NCBI RefSeq assembly: GCF_014646015.1
Contig: NZ_BMMQ01000005.1
Coordinates: 124,001-188,000, forward strand
Source: Microbacterium nanhaiense
Lineage (GTDB): Bacteria > Actinomycetota > Actinomycetes > Actinomycetales > Microbacteriaceae
Length of the DNA stretch: 64,000 bases
Direction of reading: 5' to 3'
Position numbers and translations under genes: made by a program
Shown here: piece by piece, positions 10,368 to 19,269 of the stretch
Numbering within the stretch: position 1 is the stretch's first letter
How the letters are laid out: every line of letters begins with the position of its first letter
Notes under the pieces: model-generated
The model's database searches: none
Seen by the model: the letters and a program-made list of their open reading frames with translations, nothing else
Told to the model about the DNA's origin: nothing

Positions 10368-10949
10368 TTACCGCGACACGACCTGGCGCTTCGAGGAGAT
10401 CACCCCCGTGTCGAAGCCAGCGAGGTGCAGGCCGCCGTGGAAGCGGGCGTGCTCGATCTTGACGCAGCGGTCCATGACGACCGACAGCCCCGCCTGCTCG
10501 GCGATGGCGGCGGCCTCTTCGTTCCAGGATCCGAGCTGCAACCAGAGCGTCTTGGCACCGACCTCGACGGCCTCGCGGGCGACGCCCGGCAGGTCATCGT
10601 GCTTGCGGAACACGTCGACGATGTCGGGGACGACCGGGAGGTCCTTCAGCGACGCGTAGACGGGCTCGCCGAGGATCGTCGTCTCGCGCGGGTTCACGAA
10701 GTACACCTGGTACGGCGAGCTGGACAGCAGGTATGTGCCCACGAAGTAGCTCGCACGCGCCGGGTTGTTCGATGCGCCGACGATCGCGATCGTCTTCGCG
10801 CGGTGGAGGATCCCGAGGCGGGCGCCCGCGCCGGGGCCCTGCCAGGTCCGACCCGCGTGCGCCGGGTCGACATCAGTGCTCGCGGCCGGAGCCGGCGGCG
10901 TGAAGGCGCAGGCGTCGGCCGGCGGGGTGAACTCGCATGCGTCGCTCAT
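10368..10949 (-). CDS. CoA-binding domain protein
   Basis: A 193-residue protein with a Rossmann-type CoA-binding domain (about residues 45-180; AIVGASNNPARAS at the nucleotide loop). It is the stand-alone succinyl-CoA-synthetase-alpha-like fold, without a catalytic histidine that I can identify. The first 20 residues contain a duplicated ACEFTPP/ACAFTPP motif of unknown use. It overlaps the metY stop by ATGA and is the last gene of the six-gene operon. Its link with metY suggests a role in acyl-CoA or methionine metabolism, but the function is not established. Confidence 0.85.
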   Translation of the reverse strand: MSDACEFTPPADACAFTPPAPAASTDVDPAHAGRTWQGPGAGARLGILHRAKTIAIVGASNNPARASYFVGTYLLSSSPYQVYFVNPRETTILGEPVYASLKDLPVVPDIVDVFRKHDDLPGVAREAVEVGAKTLWLQLGSWNEEAAAIAEQAGLSVVMDRCVKIEHARFHGGLHLAGFDTGVISSKRQVVSR

Positions 10950-12280
10950 CGCGTCTCTCCCGTCGCGATCGTGAGGGCCTGGTCGAGGTCCCAGATGATG
11001 TCTTCCGGATCCTCGAGCCCGACCGAGAAGCGGATCAGGTCGGCCGGCACGCCGGCGGCGACCAGCTGCTCGGGGGAGAGCTGCTGGTGCGTCGTCGACG
11101 CGGGGTGGAGGATCAGGGTGCGGGCGTCGCCCACGTTCGCGAGGTGGCTCGCGAGCTGCACCGATTCGATGAGCTTCTCGCCGGTCCGCCGTGCGGCCTC
11201 CGTGCGGGCCTCGTCCGAGTCGAAGGTGCCCGACGGCTTGACGCCGAAGGCGAAGACGGATCCGGGGCCGAGTGGGAAGTACTTCTGCGCGCGCTCGAAG
11301 TGGGGGTGCTCATCGAGGCCCGACCAGGTCACGAACGAGATGCGCGGGTCCGACGCGAGCCATTCGGCCACGGCGCGCGCGTTGGCAACGTGCGCGTCCA
11401 TGCGCTGGGGGAGCGTCTCGACGCCCTGCAGCAGGATGAACGCTGACTGCGGGCTCAGCGACGGTCCGATGTCGCGCAGCTGCTCGCTGCGGAGCTTCGT
11501 GAGGAAGCCGTACTCGCCGAAGTTATCCCACCAGCGGATCCCGCCGTACGACTTGACCGGCTCGGTCATCGTCGGGAACTTGCCGTTGCCCCAGTTGAAC
11601 TTGCCCGACTCGACGACGACGCCGCCGAGGGTGGTGCCGTGGCCGCCGATGAACTTCGTGGCCGAGTGGATCACGATGTCGGCACCGTGCTCGATCGGGC
11701 GGAGGAGGTAGGGGCTCGCGAGCGTCGAGTCGACGACGAGCGGGATGTCGTTGTCGTGAGCGACCCGAGCGAGACCTTCGAGGTCGGCAACCTCGCCGCC
11801 GGGGTTGGAGATGACCTCGGCGTAGACCATCTTCGTGTTCTCGCGGATCTCCTTGCGGAAGTCCTCGGGGTCGTCACTCTCGACGAACGTCGTGTCGATG
11901 CCGAGGCGCCGCAGCGTCACGTCGAGCAGAGTGACGGTGCCGCCGTAGAGCTGCGACGAGGCGACGATGTGGTCGCCCGCACCTAGCAAGGCCGAGAACG
12001 TGATGAACTCGGCCGACATGCCGCTCGCGGTCGCGACGGCGCCGATACCGCCCTCGAGCGACGCGATGCGCTCCTCGAAGGCCGCGACGGTCGGATTGCC
12101 GATGCGCGAGTAGATGTTGCCGTACTTCTGCAGCGCGAAGAGGTTCGCGGCGTCCTTCGCGTCGTCGAAGACAAACGACGACGTCTGGTAGATCGGCACG
12201 GCTCGCGCGCCGGTGGTGGCGTCGGGGGTCCCGCCCGCGTGCAGTGCACGCGTGCGGAAGCCGAACTGGTGCTCGCTCAT
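10946..12280 (-). CDS. metY: O-acetylhomoserine sulfhydrylase
   Basis: A PLP enzyme that condenses O-acetylhomoserine with sulfide to give homocysteine and acetate (direct sulfhydrylation to methionine). The 444-residue length and the PLP-lysine motif SATKFIGGHGT (Lys209) fit the Cys/Met-metabolism family, MetY branch. It overlaps both neighbours by ATGA. Upstream lie acetyl-CoA synthetase and an ABC importer of the sulfonate/taurine type. A plausible logic is that imported sulfur is fixed here and released acetate is reactivated by the adjacent synthetase. MetX is not in the window. Confidence 0.93.
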   Translation of the reverse strand: MSEHQFGFRTRALHAGGTPDATTGARAVPIYQTSSFVFDDAKDAANLFALQKYGNIYSRIGNPTVAAFEERIASLEGGIGAVATASGMSAEFITFSALLGAGDHIVASSQLYGGTVTLLDVTLRRLGIDTTFVESDDPEDFRKEIRENTKMVYAEVISNPGGEVADLEGLARVAHDNDIPLVVDSTLASPYLLRPIEHGADIVIHSATKFIGGHGTTLGGVVVESGKFNWGNGKFPTMTEPVKSYGGIRWWDNFGEYGFLTKLRSEQLRDIGPSLSPQSAFILLQGVETLPQRMDAHVANARAVAEWLASDPRISFVTWSGLDEHPHFERAQKYFPLGPGSVFAFGVKPSGTFDSDEARTEAARRTGEKLIESVQLASHLANVGDARTLILHPASTTHQQLSPEQLVAAGVPADLIRFSVGLEDPEDIIWDLDQALTIATGETR

Positions 12281-14235
12281 CTGGTCTCCTTCTCAAGGGC
12301 CTCGTGGGCACGGCGCGCCGCCTCGCGGACGCCGTCAACGGCCCAGGGGTTCTGCAAACTCGTCGTATCGCCGAGCGTATCGCCCTGCCAGACCTGCGCG
12401 AGCAGTCGGCGCAAGATCTTGCCCGAGCGGGTCTTGGGGATCTCATCGACGAGCACGATGTGCTTCGGCTTCGCGATCGGTCCGATGTCGTGCGTCACCT
12501 GCCGGCGCAGCTCGTCGGGGTCGGCGGCACCCGCGGATCCGGCGGTCACGAACGCGACCACGGCCTGTCCCGTGAGGGGATCGTGGACGCCCGCGACGCC
12601 GGCTTCGCCGACGCCGGCGTGCGACACGAGCGACGACTCGATCTCGATCGTCGAGAGCCGGTGGCCGGAGACGTTGACGACGTCGTCGAGGCGGCCAAGG
12701 ATCCAGATGTAGCCGTCCTCGTCGACCGTCGCGCCGTCGCCCGCGACGTAGTAGCCACGGCTTTCGTACTGCGACCAATACGACTGGCGGTATCGCTCCG
12801 GGTTGCCCCACACGGTGCGGGCCATGCCCGGCCAGGGGTGACGCGACACCAGGGTGCCGGAGCGGCCCGGAGCGACGGGCTCGCCGGCCTCGTCGACGAC
12901 CGCCATGTCGATGCCGGGCAGCGACACCGTCGCGGATCCGGGCTTCAGAGTGGTGACGCCCGGCAGCGGCACGATCATCGCGGCGCCGGTCTCGGACTGC
13001 CACCAGGTGTCGATGATGGGGCATTCGCCGCGGCCGTAGTTGCGGTGGAACCACACCCACGCCTCGGGGTTGATCGCCTCGCCCACGGTGCCGAGCAACC
13101 TGATCGACGACAGGTCGTAGTCCGTGGGGATGTCGTCGCCGAACCACGTCATGAAGGTGCGGATGAGCGTCGGCGCCGTGTAGTACACGGTCACGCCGTA
13201 TCGCTCGATGATCTCGAGATGGCGCGCGCGGTGCGGGGCATCGGGCACGCCCTCGTAGATGACCTGCGTGAGGCCGTTGGAGAGCGGGCCGTAGATCTCG
13301 TAGGTGTGGGCCGTGACCCACGCGAGGTCGGCCGTGCACCAGTGCACGTCGTCGGGCTTGGCGTCGAAGTGGGCCCAGTGCGCCCAGCTCGTGTGCGTCA
13401 GGTAGCCGCCGCTCGTGTGCACGAGCCCCTTGGGCTTACCCGTGGTGCCCGAGGTGTAGATGATGAAGAGGGGGTGCTCGGCGTCGAAGGCCTCGGCCTC
13501 GTGCACGGTGGGCTGCGTCTCGACGACGTCGTGCCACCACACATCTCGTCCGGACGTCCACGGCACGTCCTGGCCCGTGCGCCGCACGACGAGGACGTGC
13601 TCGAGATCGGGAAGGTCGCGCGCGGCCTCGTCGGCGGCACTCTTGACCTCCACCTGTTTGCCCCGGCGGTTTTGGCCGTCGGTCGTCACGAGCAGCTTCG
13701 CGCCCGTGTCCTCCAGTCGGAAGCGCACGGCGTCCGCCGAGAACCCGCCGAAGACGAGCGAGTGCACGGCGCCGATGCGAGCGCAGGCGAGCGCGATGAC
13801 GACGGTCTCGACGAGTACGGGCAGGTAGACGACGACCCGGTCGCCGGGCCCGATGCCCAGCGAGAGCAGGCCGTTGGCCGCCTGTGCGACTCGCCGCTGC
13901 AGTTCTGCATAGGTGACCGCCTCGCGGTCGCCGGGCTCGCCCTCGAAGTAGAGCGCGACCTTGTCGCCGCGGCCGGCAACGACGTGGCGGTCGACGCAGT
14001 TGTAGGCGACGTTGAGCCGGCCGCCGACGAACCACTGCGCGGCCGGCACCGAGGCGTCCCACGTGTGCGCCGTGTGCCAGGGCTCGGCCCAGTCGAGGCG
14101 GCGCGCCGCCTCTTCCCAGAAAGCCACCGGATCCGCGTTCGCGGTCTCGTAGATCGACGCGTCGACGTTCGCCTGCGCGGCGAATGCCGCCGGCGCCGGG
14201 AAGGTGCGCGTCTCGTTCAGACGGAGTTCAGTCAT
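12277..14235 (-). CDS. acs: Acetate--CoA ligase (operon copy)
   Basis: AMP-forming acetyl-CoA synthetase of 652 residues, normal length. It has the AMP-binding loop YTSGTTGKPKG and the C-terminal PKTRSGKILRR with the acylatable catalytic lysine (Lys606). The start is the ATG that overlaps the permease stop (TGATG). The open frame extends much further upstream, but that part is antisense shadow. It is one of two paralogues here (the other at 24534). Its place between an importer and metY suggests recycling of acetate released by MetY, rather than growth on acetate. Another carboxylate substrate cannot be excluded. Confidence 0.93.
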   Translation of the reverse strand: MTELRLNETRTFPAPAAFAAQANVDASIYETANADPVAFWEEAARRLDWAEPWHTAHTWDASVPAAQWFVGGRLNVAYNCVDRHVVAGRGDKVALYFEGEPGDREAVTYAELQRRVAQAANGLLSLGIGPGDRVVVYLPVLVETVVIALACARIGAVHSLVFGGFSADAVRFRLEDTGAKLLVTTDGQNRRGKQVEVKSAADEAARDLPDLEHVLVVRRTGQDVPWTSGRDVWWHDVVETQPTVHEAEAFDAEHPLFIIYTSGTTGKPKGLVHTSGGYLTHTSWAHWAHFDAKPDDVHWCTADLAWVTAHTYEIYGPLSNGLTQVIYEGVPDAPHRARHLEIIERYGVTVYYTAPTLIRTFMTWFGDDIPTDYDLSSIRLLGTVGEAINPEAWVWFHRNYGRGECPIIDTWWQSETGAAMIVPLPGVTTLKPGSATVSLPGIDMAVVDEAGEPVAPGRSGTLVSRHPWPGMARTVWGNPERYRQSYWSQYESRGYYVAGDGATVDEDGYIWILGRLDDVVNVSGHRLSTIEIESSLVSHAGVGEAGVAGVHDPLTGQAVVAFVTAGSAGAADPDELRRQVTHDIGPIAKPKHIVLVDEIPKTRSGKILRRLLAQVWQGDTLGDTTSLQNPWAVDGVREAARRAHEALEKETR

Positions 14236-15044
14236 CACAACCACCTCTTCAGGACGGCCTTCTCGAACACGACCAGGATCGCGTTCGAGATGGTGCCGAG
14301 CAGTGCGAGCAGCACGATGGCGAGCAGGATCCGGTCGACTCGACCGGTCTGCTGCGAGTCGTTGAGCATCCAGCCGAGGCCCATCGACGCGCCGAGCAGC
14401 TCGGCGGCGACGAGGAAGAGCCACGCCTGGGCGAGCGCGAGGCGCAGGCCCGAGACGACCGAGGGCACGACGGCGGGTAGCTGAACCGTGCGGAACAGGC
14501 TCCACCCGCGCAGGCCGAACGAGCGCCCCGCCTCGACGAGCTGCGGGTTCACGTGGCGCAGGGCATCCGCGACCGTCGTGTAGACGGGAAAGAACGCGCC
14601 GATCGCGACGAGCGTGATCTTCGACTCCTCGCCGACCTGCAGCCAGAGGATCAGCAGCGGAACCCAGGCGAGCGACGGCACGGCGCGCAGCGCGACGAGG
14701 GTCGGCGCGAACAGCACCCCGCCGACCCGCGACAGGCCGACGATCGCGGCGAAGGCGAGCGCGATGGCAGATCCGACGAGAAAGCCGATGATCACGCGCT
14801 GCGTCGAGATGGCGACGTGCAACCACAGCTCGCCGCGCTGGATCTGTTCCTGAGCGGCCTCGACGACGGTCCACGGCGCGGGTAGGCGGTACGGCGGCAC
14901 GAAGCCCCCGACCGTGGCGATCTGCCACGCCGCGATGATGAGGATCGGCACGACGAAACCGCCGGCGATCCTCACCCACGTACGCGACCACAGGGGCGTG
15001 AGCTGACGCTCCGCCCCTGTGACCTGCAGCTGGTCTTGCGTCAC
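14235..15044 (-). CDS. ABC transporter permease, NitT/TauT family
   Basis: A 269-residue inner-membrane permease with about six transmembrane helices and the EAA-type cytoplasmic loop (ALRAVPSLAWVPLLILW followed by VEAGRSFGLRGW). It forms the channel of the importer made with the two preceding operon genes. The GTG at 15044 is chosen because it overlaps the binding-protein stop by GTGA and because homology starts there. The family (SsuC/TauC) usually imports sulfonates, taurine or thiamine precursors. Confidence 0.9.
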   Translation of the reverse strand: MTQDQLQVTGAERQLTPLWSRTWVRIAGGFVVPILIIAAWQIATVGGFVPPYRLPAPWTVVEAAQEQIQRGELWLHVAISTQRVIIGFLVGSAIALAFAAIVGLSRVGGVLFAPTLVALRAVPSLAWVPLLILWLQVGEESKITLVAIGAFFPVYTTVADALRHVNPQLVEAGRSFGLRGWSLFRTVQLPAVVPSVVSGLRLALAQAWLFLVAAELLGASMGLGWMLNDSQQTGRVDRILLAIVLLALLGTISNAILVVFEKAVLKRWL

Positions 15045-16114
15045 GAAGTCGCCTTGACCGCGAACTCGTCGAAGACGATCTCGCTGATCGCCTTGTCGAG
15101 GACTTCCTGGCCGCCGGAGACATCTCCCGACTCGGCGATGATCGGCGAGATCGTGTTCAGCACGTCGACCTGCGCCTGGCCGGGGACGCCCGAGACGTCG
15201 AGGTTCGAGCGCTCGTTGATCACGGTCTTCGCGACCTCGAGGTCGATCGTCGCGGCGTCTGCGAGCAGCTGGGCCGTCTCGTCGGGGTTCGCGAGTGCCC
15301 ACTCGCGGGCCTCTTCATAGGTGTCGACGACGACCTGGGCGAGGTCGGCGTGGTTGTCGATGAAGTCTTCCGTCGCGTTGAGGAAGCCGTAGGTGTTGAA
15401 GTCGACGTTGCGGTAGATGAGCTGGTCGCCCGACTCGACCTCCGCCGCGGCCATGATCGGGTCGAGGCCCGCCCAGGCGTCGACGGAGCCGCCGTCGAGC
15501 AGCGCGCGGCCGTCCGCGTGCTGCACGTTCTGCACGGTGACGTCGTCGAGCGTGAGGCCGCCGGCCTCCAGCGCCTGCAGCAGGAAGAAGTACGGGTCGG
15601 TCGCCTTCGTGGCCGCGATCTGCTTGCCCTTGAGATCTTCCAACGAATCGATGTCGCTGTCGGGGCCGACGACGATCGCCGACCACTCGGGCTGCGAGTA
15701 GATGTCGATGACCTTGATCGGCGAGCCGTTTGCGCGCGCGAAGAGCGCGGCGGATCCGGCGGTCGAGCCGACGTCAACAGAGCCGGAGCGCAGCAGCTCG
15801 TTGGCCTTGTTACTTCCGGCCGACTGCAGCCACTCGACCGTGACGTCGTCGCCGAGCTTCTCCTCCAGGAGGCCCTGTTCCTTGATGACGAGGCTCAGCG
15901 GATTATAGGTGGCCCAGTCGATCGACAGGGTGTCGCTCGACCAGCCGCCCTCCGGCGCCTCGACGGAGCCCTCGGCGGGCGCGTTGTCGTTCGTCTCGGG
16001 GGCGGTGTCGGCGCCCGCGTCGCTGTTCTCGCCTTGCACGCAGCCGGCGAGCATGAGCGCCATCACCCCGGCGACGGCGGTCGCGGGAATGAATCGGCGG
16101 GAAATGGTGCTCAT
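15041..16114 (-). CDS. ABC transporter substrate-binding lipoprotein (SsuA/TauA-like)
   Basis: A 357-residue extracellular solute-binding protein. It has a signal peptide with the lipobox LAGC near residue 25 and an acidic, Pro/Ala-rich linker before the NMT1/SsuA-type domain (about residues 60-340). Sulfonate-family features include DVGSTAGSAALFARANG and WSAIVVG. It overlaps the ATPase gene stop upstream and the permease start downstream. The ligand is inferred to be a sulfonate from family and from co-location with metY. No ssuD-type monooxygenase is in the operon, which leaves room for another ligand. Confidence 0.9.
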   Translation of the reverse strand: MSTISRRFIPATAVAGVMALMLAGCVQGENSDAGADTAPETNDNAPAEGSVEAPEGGWSSDTLSIDWATYNPLSLVIKEQGLLEEKLGDDVTVEWLQSAGSNKANELLRSGSVDVGSTAGSAALFARANGSPIKVIDIYSQPEWSAIVVGPDSDIDSLEDLKGKQIAATKATDPYFFLLQALEAGGLTLDDVTVQNVQHADGRALLDGGSVDAWAGLDPIMAAAEVESGDQLIYRNVDFNTYGFLNATEDFIDNHADLAQVVVDTYEEAREWALANPDETAQLLADAATIDLEVAKTVINERSNLDVSGVPGQAQVDVLNTISPIIAESGDVSGGQEVLDKAISEIVFDEFAVKATS

Positions 16115-17067
16115 GCTGTCTCCTTGGTGGTGAGCGGGGTGCTTGTGAGGGTGGTGTGGTGATGTACGCCGAGCCCATCGAGGAGGCTCGTGCGCAGGTC
16201 GGTGATGGCGCGCGCGGCGCGGTCGCGCGGGCGGGCGCCGGGAACGGTGACGACGCGCGCGACGGATCCGGTGCGGTCCGGCGCGTGCGCGGGGTGTTCG
16301 GGGCCGGATCCGTGCGGACCCGCCGATCCGAGCGCGCCGATTCCGGATCCGGATCCGAGAGCGACGACCTTCGCGCGCGGGCGCTCCGGCTGGGTGGCGT
16401 GCAGATTGCGCAGCAGCAGCACGCGGTCGGCGAGGTAGAGCGCCTCCTCGACGTCATGCGTCACGAGCACGATCGTCGTGGGCTGGGCCCGGTGGATCTC
16501 GAGCAGCAGGTCATGCATCTTGAGCCGCGTCAGCGCGTCGAGGGCGCCGAAGGGCTCGTCGAGCAGCAGCACGCGGGGGCTGCGCGCGAGCGCGCGGGCC
16601 AGCGAGGCGCGCTGCGCCATGCCGCCAGAGACCTCGCGCGGGCGCTGCTCGGCGGCGTGGGTGAGGCCGACGAGCTCGAGGAGCTCGGCGACGCGTGCCC
16701 GCGCGGCGGCCTTCTTCGTGCCGCGCGGCAAACCGAGGGCGACGTTCTGCGCGATCGTGCGCCAGGGAAGCAGGCGCGGCTCCTGGAAGGCGATCGCCGT
16801 CGACTCGTCGTGAGCCTGCACGGACGCCTCGTCCACGGTGATGGATCCGGCCGTCGCGCGGTCGAGGCCGCCGATGAGGCGCAGCAGGGTCGACTTGCCG
16901 CAGCCCGACGGGCCGACGACCGCGACGATCTCGCCCGGGCTGAGCGCGACGTCGACGCCGCGGAGCACCGTGCGGGCGCCGTCCTTCGTGGGGAAGGTGC
17001 GCCCGACCTCGGCGAGGCGCACGGCGCCTGCGGGCGCGGCGGATCGCGGCGTAACGGCAGTGGACAT
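16111..17067 (-). CDS. ABC transporter ATP-binding protein, SsuB-like
   Basis: A 318-residue ATPase of the NitT/TauT importer. Walker A GPSGCGKST, the signature VSGGMAQRA and Walker B LLLDEPFGALD are intact. The ATG at 17067 is chosen. It follows CATCCT (17075-17080, reverse strand) by seven bases, and the GGAGGG in between is too close for normal use. Residues of about 229-269 form a Gly/Ser/Pro-rich insert encoded by DNA with four GGATCC copies, which is unusual for this family. It is the first gene of the six-gene operon and divergent from the lactate regulator. Confidence 0.9.
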   Translation of the reverse strand: MSTAVTPRSAAPAGAVRLAEVGRTFPTKDGARTVLRGVDVALSPGEIVAVVGPSGCGKSTLLRLIGGLDRATAGSITVDEASVQAHDESTAIAFQEPRLLPWRTIAQNVALGLPRGTKKAAARARVAELLELVGLTHAAEQRPREVSGGMAQRASLARALARSPRVLLLDEPFGALDALTRLKMHDLLLEIHRAQPTTIVLVTHDVEEALYLADRVLLLRNLHATQPERPRAKVVALGSGSGIGALGSAGPHGSGPEHPAHAPDRTGSVARVVTVPGARPRDRAARAITDLRTSLLDGLGVHHHTTLTSTPLTTKETA

Positions 17068-17135
17068 ACCCTCCAGGATGAATGAGCAGGGGTCGCCCGT
17101 CCAAAACGGTTCGCAATACGACGACACATGCGCAG

Positions 17136-17177
17136 TTGCCGGAGGAGCAGGGCCCGCGGTACTGTGGTCAGACCACA
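17136..17177 (+). promoter_or_regulatory. Promoter and FadR/LldR-type operator of the lactate genes
   Basis: TTGCCG (17136-17141) and TACTGT (17160-17165) are spaced by 18 bases. A near-perfect palindrome TGTGGTCAGACCACA (17163-17177; seven-base arms about one central base) overlaps the -10 box. It matches the TGGTnnnACCA pattern bound by FadR-type GntR regulators. The placement implies repression, probably autoregulation by the downstream regulator. Confidence 0.75.
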
Positions 17178-17204
17178 CGAATCGCCGACGGAAACGAGGA
17201 GCGC

Positions 17205-17894
17205 ATGGCGGAAGCCAAGGCCTGGCGCGTCGTGCTCTCGCACGTCGAACGCGAGCTGCGCTCCGGAGCCCTCGCCCCGGGCGACCGGTTGCCCGGAGAG
17301 CGCGACCTCGCCACCCAGCTGGGGGTCGGCAGGTCGAGCGTGCGCGAGGCGCTGCGGGTGCTCGAAGTGATGGGCGTGCTGCACACGGCGACCGGATCCG
17401 GTCCGCGCGCCGGCGCCGTCATCACGACGGCCGCGGCCTCGGGCCTCGCGCAGGTGCTCGGTCTGCAGGCCGCCGCGCAGGCGTTCGACTTCGACGACGT
17501 TGTGGAGACCCGGCTCGTGCTCGAGACCGCCGTCGTCGCGGATCTGGCGGGGGAGCGGCGAACGCCCGACGCCGGATCCGAGCTGCTCGACGCGATGGAC
17601 GACGTCACGCTCACACCCGACGAGTTCCTCGCCCTCGACGCACGGTTCCACGGGCTGCTCGCCGAGGCGACGGGCAACGCCGTGTTCGGCGCCATCATGA
17701 CCGGCCTGCGCGCCGCGATCGAGACGTACGTGCAGTCGCGTGCGAACGAGATCGACGACTGGGAGGCGGCGCGCGCACGGCTCCAGCACGAGCACCGCGG
17801 CGTGCTCGACGCCATCTCCGCGGGGCTCGTCGATGAGGCGCGCACGCGGATACACGATCACATCAACGGTTATTACGCGCAGACGCGCGCATAA
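17205..17894 (+). CDS. lldR: FadR-type GntR regulator of lactate genes
   Basis: A 229-residue regulator with an N-terminal winged helix (about residues 5-75: LAPGDRLPGERDLATQLGV, then SSVREALRVLEVMGVL) and a C-terminal all-helical FCD ligand domain. The ATG at 17205 follows GAGGA, so the longer upstream frame is not used. The lactate dehydrogenase gene starts 13 bases after its stop, so the assignment as LldR rests on context plus family. The palindrome at its own promoter is the expected binding site. Confidence 0.85.
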   Translation: MAEAKAWRVVLSHVERELRSGALAPGDRLPGERDLATQLGVGRSSVREALRVLEVMGVLHTATGSGPRAGAVITTAAASGLAQVLGLQAAAQAFDFDDVVETRLVLETAVVADLAGERRTPDAGSELLDAMDDVTLTPDEFLALDARFHGLLAEATGNAVFGAIMTGLRAAIETYVQSRANEIDDWEAARARLQHEHRGVLDAISAGLVDEARTRIHDHINGYYAQTRA

Positions 17895-17907
17895 GGAAGG
17901 TAATCAG

Positions 17908-19140
17908 ATGGTTCAACGCCAGTTCCCGAAGCCCGCCGAGGTGATGGAATTCCTCAAGATCAAGCTGCCCGAGTTCGGCAAGGACGCGCGCCTCAAGAAG
18001 GCCTACACGATCTACGACCTCCGCACGATCGCCAAGCGCCGCACGCCCGCCGCCGCGTTCGACTACACCGACGGTGCGGCCGACCAGGAGCTGTCGATGC
18101 AGCGCGCCCGCCAGGCGTTCGAGGACATCGAATTCCACCCCGACATCCTCAAGCCTGCAGCGAACGTCGACACCACGACGGAGATCCTCGGCGGCACCTC
18201 GGCGCTGCCCTTCGGCATCGCCCCCACGGGCTTCACCCGCCTGATGCAGACCGAGGGCGAGACCGCCGGCGCCGGCGCCGCGGGCGCCGCGGGCATCCCC
18301 TTCACCCTCTCGACGCTCGGCACGACGTCGATCGAGAACGTGAAGAAGGCAAACCCGAACGGCCGCAACTGGTTCCAGCTCTACGTCATGCGTGACCGCG
18401 AGATCTCCTACGGCCTCGTCGAGCGCGCAGCGAAGGCCGGCTTCGACACCCTGCAGTTCACGGTCGACACCCCGATCGCCGGCAACCGCCTGCGCGACGG
18501 CCGCAACGGCTTCTCGATCCCGCCGCAGCTCTCGCTCGGAACGATCGCGAACGCGCTGCCCCGCCCGTGGTGGTGGATCGACTTCCTGACGACCCCGAAG
18601 CTCGAGTTCGCGTCGCTGTCGACGACCGGCGGAACCGTCGGCGACCTGCTCAACTCGGCGATGGATCCGACCATCAGCTACGAGGACCTCAAGGTCATCC
18701 GCGAGATGTGGCCGGGCAAGCTCGTCGTCAAGGGCGTGCAGAACGTGCCCGACGCCGTCAAGCTCATCGACGAGGGCGTCGACGGCATCATCCTGTCGAA
18801 CCACGGCGGCCGCCAGATGGACCGCGCGCCCATTCCCTTCCGCCTGCTTCCGCAGGTCGTGAAGGAGGTCGGCAAGGACGCGACCGTCATGGTCGACACC
18901 GGCATCATGAACGGCCAGGACATCGTCGCCTCGATGGCCCTCGGCGCAAAGTTCACCCTCGTCGGCCGCGCCTACCTTTACGGCCTGATGGCCGGTGGTC
19001 GCGAGGGCGTGGACCGCATGATCCAGATCCTGTCGAGCGAGATCCGCCGCACGATGGCCCTGCTGGGTGTCTCGTCGATCGAGGAGCTCGAGCCGCGCCA
19101 CGTCACCCAGCTGACGCGCCTGGCTCCGGTCCAGAACTAG
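17908..19140 (+). CDS. lldD: L-lactate dehydrogenase (quinone), FMN-dependent
   Basis: Alpha-hydroxy-acid dehydrogenase that oxidises L-lactate to pyruvate and feeds electrons to the respiratory chain. The 410-residue TIM barrel has the family signature SNHGGRQMDRAP with catalytic His299, plus the N-terminal FDYTDGAAD motif. The ATG follows a GGAAGG site. It is co-transcribed with the upstream regulator. A related substrate such as another 2-hydroxy acid is possible, but the LldR pairing favours lactate. Confidence 0.9.
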   Translation: MVQRQFPKPAEVMEFLKIKLPEFGKDARLKKAYTIYDLRTIAKRRTPAAAFDYTDGAADQELSMQRARQAFEDIEFHPDILKPAANVDTTTEILGGTSALPFGIAPTGFTRLMQTEGETAGAGAAGAAGIPFTLSTLGTTSIENVKKANPNGRNWFQLYVMRDREISYGLVERAAKAGFDTLQFTVDTPIAGNRLRDGRNGFSIPPQLSLGTIANALPRPWWWIDFLTTPKLEFASLSTTGGTVGDLLNSAMDPTISYEDLKVIREMWPGKLVVKGVQNVPDAVKLIDEGVDGIILSNHGGRQMDRAPIPFRLLPQVVKEVGKDATVMVDTGIMNGQDIVASMALGAKFTLVGRAYLYGLMAGGREGVDRMIQILSSEIRRTMALLGVSSIEELEPRHVTQLTRLAPVQN

Positions 19141-19147
19141 GCTGCCC

Positions 19148-19214
19148 CACGTCTGCACGTCTCCGCGCCGTCATCAGCTCTTTGCATCGGACGGCGCGGA
19201 GACGTGCAGACGTG
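19148..19214. terminator. 25-bp perfect hairpin between lldD and tRNA-Pro
   Basis: Perfect 25-bp inverted repeat (19148-19172 with 19190-19214) with a 17-base loop and no U-tract. It lies between convergent transcripts and probably terminates or insulates both. Confidence 0.8.
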
Positions 19215-19232
19215 TTGCGTAGCAGGGGCACG

Positions 19233-19262
19233 AAAAAGGCCGGAGCGTGAAGCTCCGGCCTT
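19233..19262 (-). terminator. Intrinsic terminator of tRNA-Pro
   Basis: An 11-bp stem (19236-19246 with 19252-19262) followed on the reverse strand by a T-tract, 8 bases after the tRNA 3' end. Confidence 0.88.
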
Positions 19263-19269
19263 CGTATTG

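Noticed and set aside
14236..15123. Upstream extension of the acs frame (948 codons in total)
   Set aside because: It is a shadow of the permease gene. Acs homology begins at the ATG at 14235, which overlaps the permease stop.
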